A DNA stretch of 10,053 nucleotides, from contig CAJGCH010000092.1 of NCBI GenBank assembly GCA_904501845.1, positions 1 to 10,053 of the forward strand. Reading direction: 5' to 3'. Source of the DNA: an uncultured Bacillaceae bacterium (lineage in GTDB: Bacteria > Bacillota > Bacilli > Bacillales > Pradoshiaceae). This document shows positions 6,753-10,053 of this stretch, in pieces. How positions within the stretch are numbered: position 1 is the stretch's first letter; each line of letters opens with the position of its first letter. The notes beneath the pieces were generated by a model, which saw only the letters and a list, made by a program, of their open reading frames with translations, searched no databases and had not been told where the DNA came from. The translations under genes and the position numbers were made by a program.

Positions 6753-7094
6753 ATGGAAAACTTACCAAATTGCCCGAAATGCGGGTCTGAATACACATAT
6801 GAAGACGGAAGCATGCTTGTTTGCCCTGTTTGCGCACACGAGTGGACACTAGAATCTGAGGCTGAGAACAATGAAGATGTTAAAGTCATCAAGGATGCAA
6901 ACGGTAATGTCCTTAATGATGGCGATACTGTATCTGTCATTAAAGATTTGAAAGTTAAAGGAAGCTCATCCGTCATCAAAATTGGCACGAAAGTAAAAAA
7001 CATCCGCTTAGTTGACGGCGATCATGATATTGATTGCAAAATCGAAGGCTTCGGTGCAATGAAACTGAAATCTGAATTTGTTAAGAAAATCTAA
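6753..7094 (+). CDS. yjdM: Zinc-ribbon PhnA/YjdM family protein
   Basis: This 113-residue cytoplasmic protein has an N-terminal zinc ribbon with CPKC (7-10) and CPVC (24-27). A compact C-terminal domain (about 43-113) contains VIKDANGNVLNDGDTVSVIK and the end GAMKLKSEFVKKI, both characteristic of the PhnA/YjdM family. Despite the name 'alkylphosphonate utilization protein', family membership does not show a role in phosphonate breakdown: to my knowledge E. coli phnA is dispensable for it, and the true function is not settled. No phosphonate genes are nearby. A GGAGG ribosome site lies 7 bases before the ATG, and a strong terminator follows 5 bases after the stop, so it is a single-gene transcript, divergent from the acyl-CoA operon. 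No clear sigma-A promoter could be fixed. Confidence 0.88.
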   Translation: MENLPNCPKCGSEYTYEDGSMLVCPVCAHEWTLESEAENNEDVKVIKDANGNVLNDGDTVSVIKDLKVKGSSSVIKIGTKVKNIRLVDGDHDIDCKIEGFGAMKLKSEFVKKI

Positions 7095-7099
7095 AGAAG

Positions 7100-7137
7100 A
7101 AAAACACCTGCCGTCTATTTGTCCGGCAGGTGTTTTT
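7100..7137. terminator. Strong bidirectional terminator behind yjdM
   Basis: A 14-bp stem, AAAAACACCTGCCG / CGGCAGGTGTTTTT (7100-7113 with 7124-7137), has a 10-base loop. The T-rich arm ends the yjdM transcript. The reverse strand also ends in T, so it may stop transcripts of the MEDS gene, whose stop codon is about 150 bases away; no closer terminator for that gene was seen in 7138-7285. Confidence 0.88.
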
Positions 7138-7285
7138 ATAATAAAATTGATTATTGTTCAAAGCTAGCACCATTCTTTCAAGGTATATATAGCATGGTTT
7201 TTTCAAATAGAAAAATAGACTCTATGTAAGGATAGCTCCCCAATGTCCGCTAAGAAGGCAGCGATGAACAGTCTTATCCTGCTTT

Positions 7286-7879
7286 TTATCCCCTTTTACA
7301 GGATGAATTCATTTTTCCATGAAGCTCAGAAACGATAATATCTTTCTCTGACATGACATAGCCATGGCTTGTCATCAGCTTTTCTTCAAGTGTATCAGGC
7401 AGACGATTCTGGTCATAGGCACAAATCAAATAAAGACCTAATTCACCGACAACCTTATCAGCCTTACTTTCAAACTCCTCCAGAATAGGAATGATTCCCT
7501 CCTGCTGGCCCCATTCGACATGTGCCCAAATTCTAAAAGAGATTTCTTCATCAAAGAATGGCTGCAGGGTGTTTGATAGATGGTCGAATATAATGTCTGG
7601 CTGAAAACTGCCTGCTGAGACATAATAGTCAAAATTATTGATCATATGAATGGACGACAGCTGTTCTCTCGTCAATCTTATTTTTAATTCATCACGAAGG
7701 ATATTCATGATTCGCTGGCTTTCAATCAACAGGATATGATCTCCCTGCTCCAAGGCAGATTCAACATAAGCAATTAAATTACATATATACGTATCTTGTT
7801 CTTTAATTTTATAAAAAATATGAACACCTTTCTCTTCTTGAATCATCTGATTGAGCTTTGAAAATTTTCTCTTTAGCAT
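7286..7879 (-). CDS. Stand-alone MEDS-domain sensory protein
   Basis: The 197 residues appear to be a single MEDS domain (methanogen/methylotroph DcmR sensory domain). Recognisable elements are the opening GVHIFYKIKEQ (18-28; His20, Tyr23), the first Walker-like strand EQGDHILLIES (44-54), the central WAHVEWGQQEG (118-128) and the closing LICAYDQNRLP ... LMTSHGYVM (151-176), the usual 'aYD...lp....l..tH' ending. There is no kinase, PAS or HTH domain, unlike many MEDS proteins that are fused to one. The family is thought to be a sensory, ligand-binding domain related to RecA-like folds; the ligand here is unknown and the partner must be encoded elsewhere. The start has an AAGGATGTGA ribosome site. 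A small inverted repeat lies next to that site in the leader (7894-7911). The low-complexity region 7880-8063 upstream contains no other gene that I can support. Confidence 0.8.
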   Translation of the reverse strand: MLKRKFSKLNQMIQEEKGVHIFYKIKEQDTYICNLIAYVESALEQGDHILLIESQRIMNILRDELKIRLTREQLSSIHMINNFDYYVSAGSFQPDIIFDHLSNTLQPFFDEEISFRIWAHVEWGQQEGIIPILEEFESKADKVVGELGLYLICAYDQNRLPDTLEEKLMTSHGYVMSEKDIIVSELHGKMNSSCKRG

Positions 7880-7893
7880 ATTATCACATCCTT

Positions 7894-7911
7894 AATATCC
7901 ATTTGGATATT
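7894..7911. promoter_or_regulatory. Inverted repeat next to the MEDS-gene ribosome site
   Basis: AATATCC-ATTT-GGATATT is a 7-bp inverted repeat with a 4-base spacer. On the minus strand it ends right before the AAGGATGTGA ribosome site (7893..7884). It could be a leader hairpin or an operator; the stem is AT-rich and short, so chance is possible. Confidence 0.3.
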
Positions 7912-8063
7912 TTTATAGTAACATTCCTAAATGGGCATATGTTTCATTTAAGATAAAAAGATAGACTAATCAGTTTATTTTCATCAGCCAAATAAATCGA
8001 TTTTCATAGCATACAACTTGCGGCTAAAAAGACTTTCGGGTACTCCTCTATACGCTCGAGAAT

Positions 8064-8100
8064 AAAAAAAGGGGATATACCGATGTTGGTATGTCCCCTT
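8064..8100 (-). terminator. Terminator behind the SDR gene
   Basis: On the minus strand, AAGGGGACATACC and GGTATATCCCCTT form a 13-position stem with one C-A mismatch and a 6-base loop, followed by TTTTT. It lies 10 bases after the SDR stop codon. Confidence 0.85.
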
Positions 8101-8110
8101 CATATACATA

Positions 8111-8869
8111 TTAATAAGCTGTCCAGCCGCCATCTACAGCCAAGACGGTACCATTTACAAAGCTTGAATCATCCGACCCAAGGAATAGGGCAGCCTGAGC
8201 GATTTCTTCCGGTTTCCCCGCTCTTGGATTAATGGCCATTCCTGCTTGCTGTCTAGATGCACCGAACTTGTCCACATTCGTCATGGATGCTGAAATATTA
8301 GTCATAACAGCACCAGGAGCAATAGCGTTGCAACGGATACCTTTTTGAGCATACATATAGCCTGTATTTTTCGTGAAACCAATGACAGCATGCTTAGATG
8401 CTGTATAAGCTGCACCGGCTCTTCCTCCATGAAGACCTCCTGCAGAGGCAATATTCACGATGACACCGCTTTCTTTTCCAAGGAAAATTGGCAATACTTT
8501 TCTTGTCATGCGCATGACGCTTGTTGTATTAACAGCAAAGACTCTTTCCCATCTTTCATCCACGACATCCCCGGCCGGTTCAAATCCGTCCATAATTCCT
8601 GCGTTGTTGACAAGAACATCAACGGTTCCATATTTCTCTACTGTTGTATCTACCAGCGTTTGAACATCTTCTTCCACAGCCACATTTGTTTTCATAGCTA
8701 TGGCTTCCCCGCCTGCCGCTTTAATTTCTTCAACCGTTTCATTTGCTCCGTCTAAATTTAAATCAGAAACGACTACTTTCGCACCTTCTTTTGCATACAG
8801 CTGGGCAATTTGTTTTCCCATGCCTGATGCAGCACCAGTTACTATTGCTACTTTTCCTTGAAGTTTCAT
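8111..8869 (-). CDS. Short-chain dehydrogenase/reductase (classical SDR)
   Basis: This 252-residue classical SDR oxidises or reduces an alcohol/carbonyl with NAD(P)(H). The cofactor motif is TGAASGMG (11-18), followed by NNAG (88-91). The catalytic tetrad is Asn114, Ser142, Tyr155 and Lys159 (YTASK). The C-terminus NGTVLAVDGGWTAY is the usual substrate-loop ending. Asp36 at the end of strand beta2 argues for NAD(H) over NADP(H). The substrate is unknown; FabG-like, glucose-dehydrogenase-like and other alcohol-specific relatives share these features. The ATG at 8869 is used because AAGGGGAAATC lies directly upstream; an in-frame ATG at 8920 would begin inside the inverted repeat and has no ribosome site. 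It is divergent from the TetR gene, with a good sigma-A promoter and an operator-like repeat between them, so repression by that TetR protein is likely. Confidence 0.92.
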   Translation of the reverse strand: MKLQGKVAIVTGAASGMGKQIAQLYAKEGAKVVVSDLNLDGANETVEEIKAAGGEAIAMKTNVAVEEDVQTLVDTTVEKYGTVDVLVNNAGIMDGFEPAGDVVDERWERVFAVNTTSVMRMTRKVLPIFLGKESGVIVNIASAGGLHGGRAGAAYTASKHAVIGFTKNTGYMYAQKGIRCNAIAPGAVMTNISASMTNVDKFGASRQQAGMAINPRAGKPEEIAQAALFLGSDDSSFVNGTVLAVDGGWTAY

Positions 8870-8898
8870 CGTCGATTTCCCCTTTTTCTCATAAGTAT

Positions 8899-8924
8899 AC
8901 AGATGTTGAAAAATATACATCTGT
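8899..8924. promoter_or_regulatory. Inverted repeat ACAGATGT-N10-ACATCTGT, likely SDR operator
   Basis: Perfect 8-bp arms (8899-8906 and 8917-8924) have a 10-base spacer; one mismatch further out, two more base pairs match. It begins right at the predicted start of the SDR transcript, where a bound repressor would block elongation. The adjacent divergent TetR gene is the natural candidate to bind it. Confidence 0.6.
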
Positions 8925-8932
8925 CTATTTTT

Positions 8933-8961
8933 AGTATAAAATTTAATTAAAATTTATACAA
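8933..8961 (-). promoter_or_regulatory. Sigma-A promoter of the SDR gene
   Basis: A TTGTAT -35 (8961..8956) and a TATACT -10 (8938..8933) are separated by exactly 17 bases. The predicted start is near 8926, about 57 bases before the SDR ATG. Confidence 0.6.
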
Positions 8962-8982
8962 CATATAAGAATTTCATATTTG

Positions 8983-8997
8983 TTGACTAATAGACAA
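8983..8997. promoter_or_regulatory. Imperfect palindrome at the tetR promoter
   Basis: TTGACTA-A-TAGACAA matches at 6 of 7 arm positions. It overlaps a possible tetR promoter: TAGACA -35 (8991-8996) and TATTAT -10 (9015-9020) with an 18-base spacer. It may be an autoregulatory site; its sequence differs from the 8899-8924 repeat, although both regions share the TGTCTATT/AATAGACA octamer in opposite orientation. Confidence 0.35.
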
Positions 8998-9053
8998 TTA
9001 TCAATAAATATATCTATTATCACTTTAATTTTGTACAAAAAGGGGAATATAGC

Positions 9054-9629
9054 ATGGCGATAGATCGGCGAGTTTCTAAATCAAAGCATGCATTAAAACA
9101 AGCCTTAATAATCTTAATGAATAAAAAAACATTTAAAAATATCACCATCTCGGAAATCGTCGAGCTCGCAGACTTGAACCGGGGACCCTTCTACAAGCAT
9201 TATCAAGATAAAGAAGATTTATTAAACGATCTTATTCAAGACGTTCTATCTGACCTTACGGAATCCTACCGGGCTCCTTACAAAAATCAGCCAACCTTTT
9301 ATTTTGATCATCTTACTGCGTCAGCAATCAAGATTTTTGATCATGTCGCAAAATATTCCAATTTCTATACCATCGTCATTAATGATGATGCTCTCCCTGG
9401 GTTCTTGAATAAAATAGGTGAATTACTGAAGGAACTGGCTATCAAAGATCTTATGAAGGATTTTACCGACCTAAATATTGATCCCAAGCTAATGGCAAGT
9501 TATCAATCCTATGCGATATTAGGACTGATTATCGAATGGGTCAAGGGCGGATTTATTTATACCCCCTCCTATATGGCAACCCAGCTGTTAAACATCCTGA
9601 CGATAGAAAAGCCTCATAAAATCAAGTAG
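9054..9629 (+). CDS. TetR/AcrR-family transcriptional regulator
   Basis: This 191-residue protein has an N-terminal TetR helix-turn-helix (about 8-55), with the recognition segment ISEIVELADLNRGPFYKHYQ and the family ending DKEDLL. The C-terminal domain (about 80-185) ends with AILGLIIEWVKGGFIYTPSYMA, the pattern of the Firmicutes-type TetR C-terminal domain. It should act as a dimeric repressor released by a small ligand; the ligand is unknown. An AAGGGGAA ribosome site precedes the ATG. It is transcribed away from the SDR gene across a 184-bp AT-rich region with two inverted repeats, the classic layout of a regulator controlling its neighbour and itself. A terminator follows the gene. Confidence 0.9.
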   Translation: MAIDRRVSKSKHALKQALIILMNKKTFKNITISEIVELADLNRGPFYKHYQDKEDLLNDLIQDVLSDLTESYRAPYKNQPTFYFDHLTASAIKIFDHVAKYSNFYTIVINDDALPGFLNKIGELLKELAIKDLMKDFTDLNIDPKLMASYQSYAILGLIIEWVKGGFIYTPSYMATQLLNILTIEKPHKIK

Positions 9630-9646
9630 ATAGGAAAAACCATTAG

Positions 9647-9678
9647 AAAAAGCCTAGGGATATGTCCCAGGCTTTTTT
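9647..9678. terminator. Bidirectional terminator between tetR and the DsbA-like gene
   Basis: Arms AAAAAGCCT (9647-9655) and AGGCTTTTT (9669-9677) are extended by GGGA/TCCC past one bulged A, around a TATG loop. T-runs on both strands allow it to end both converging genes. Confidence 0.85.
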
Positions 9679-9681
9679 CAT

Positions 9682-10053
9682 CTATTCTTCTACCTCACAG
9701 CCGTCACCAGTACAGACATCTCTGTTCGGTTCAATCCGGCTTCCTGCAGAAAAATTATTCTCCTCACTCCACACCTGATTAAGGGTTTCTTTGAAAAGCT
9801 CAAGCGGCTGAGCCCCAGAGATGGCATACTTCCGGTTAAAGACGAAAAACGGCACACCTTTGACGCCAATAGTCTGTCCTTCCAGCTGATCCCGGTGCAC
9901 GTCAGCTGCATAGGCATCGCTAGACAACACTTGCTCGGCACGAACTTGATCCAGTCCTGCTTCATGCGCGAGCCTTAACAAGGTTTCATGGCTGCCAATG
10001 AATTCTGATTCGGTAAAATGAGCACGGAAAAGCCGCTCTGTATAGACAGAAGC
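9682..10053 (-). CDS. FrnE/DsbA-family oxidoreductase, C-terminal part
   Basis: The last 123 residues are visible; the frame stays open to the right edge, so the gene begins outside the window. Apparent starts such as the TTG at 9981 are internal. The fragment shows the all-helical insertion (AHFTESEFIGSHETLLRLAH), then the cis-Pro loop GVKGVPFFVF and the VSGAQP-like ISGAQPLELFKETL, both characteristic of the FrnE/2-hydroxychromene-2-carboxylate-isomerase-like branch of the thioredoxin superfamily (B. subtilis YwbO is, to my knowledge, a relative). The active-site CXXC would be in the missing half. The C-terminal tail has Cys114-TGDG-Cys119 (fragment numbering), a CX4C pair. Probable role: cytoplasmic thiol/disulfide exchange. 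Family length of about 235-240 residues means about half is missing. Confidence 0.85.
   Translation of the reverse strand, partial: ASVYTERLFRAHFTESEFIGSHETLLRLAHEAGLDQVRAEQVLSSDAYAADVHRDQLEGQTIGVKGVPFFVFNRKYAISGAQPLELFKETLNQVWSEENNFSAGSRIEPNRDVCTGDGCEVEE

Noticed and set aside
6629..7003. Minus-strand ORF of 124 codons opposite yjdM
   Set aside because: It lies almost entirely antisense to a clearly recognisable PhnA/YjdM gene, and its peptide looks like a Ser/Thr/Phe-rich shadow translation with no family.
7166..7202. ACCAT...ATGGT followed by T6 as a plus-strand terminator
   Set aside because: The stem is only 5 bp with a long loop, and a far stronger terminator lies just upstream at 7100-7137.

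Overview
The window looks like chromosomal DNA of a low-GC, spore-forming Bacillaceae species. The reasons are strong AGGAGG/GGGG-type ribosome sites, T-tailed hairpin terminators, a CadC/CadA pair whose regulator keeps the Gram-positive ligand numbering, and a Firmicutes-type TetR C-terminus. The 63-bp repeats near the left end recall intergenic repeats I remember from Peribacillus (formerly Bacillus simplex group), but that is memory and was not checked. No phage, transposase, CRISPR, tRNA or rRNA was seen.

Layout, left to right: (1) the 5' end of a minus-strand gene cut by the left edge, possibly Spo0E-like, with two and a half copies of a 63-bp GC-rich hairpin repeat upstream of it. (2) A minus-strand VOC/glyoxalase-fold gene with its own terminator. 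(3) A minus-strand cadC-cadA metal-resistance operon, with an 8-base overlap between the genes, two operator-like inverted repeats of identical TCAA-N8-TTGA geometry around the promoter, and a terminator behind cadA. (4) A minus-strand fatty-acid or carboxylic-acid operon, acyl-CoA dehydrogenase then AMP-forming acyl-CoA ligase, closed by a terminator. (5) Divergent from it, a plus-strand zinc-ribbon PhnA/YjdM protein. (6) A minus-strand stand-alone MEDS-domain protein. (7) A minus-strand short-chain dehydrogenase facing a divergent plus-strand TetR regulator, with inverted repeats between them. (8) The C-terminal half of a minus-strand FrnE/DsbA-like oxidoreductase running off the right edge.

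How they work together: CadC represses and CadA exports Cd/Zn/Pb. The ligase and dehydrogenase would activate a carboxylic acid to its CoA thioester and begin beta-oxidation. The TetR protein probably controls the SDR.

The most interesting signal is upstream of the acyl-CoA dehydrogenase: a near-perfect sigma-54 (SigL) -24/-12 promoter with GG-N10-GC spacing. Further upstream, at about -70 and -157, lie two TTCCGGAA-centred palindromes, one of them a perfect 16-mer. This suggests that an unidentified enhancer-binding activator, not encoded in the window, switches on this acyl-CoA operon. No wholly new multi-gene system is visible.
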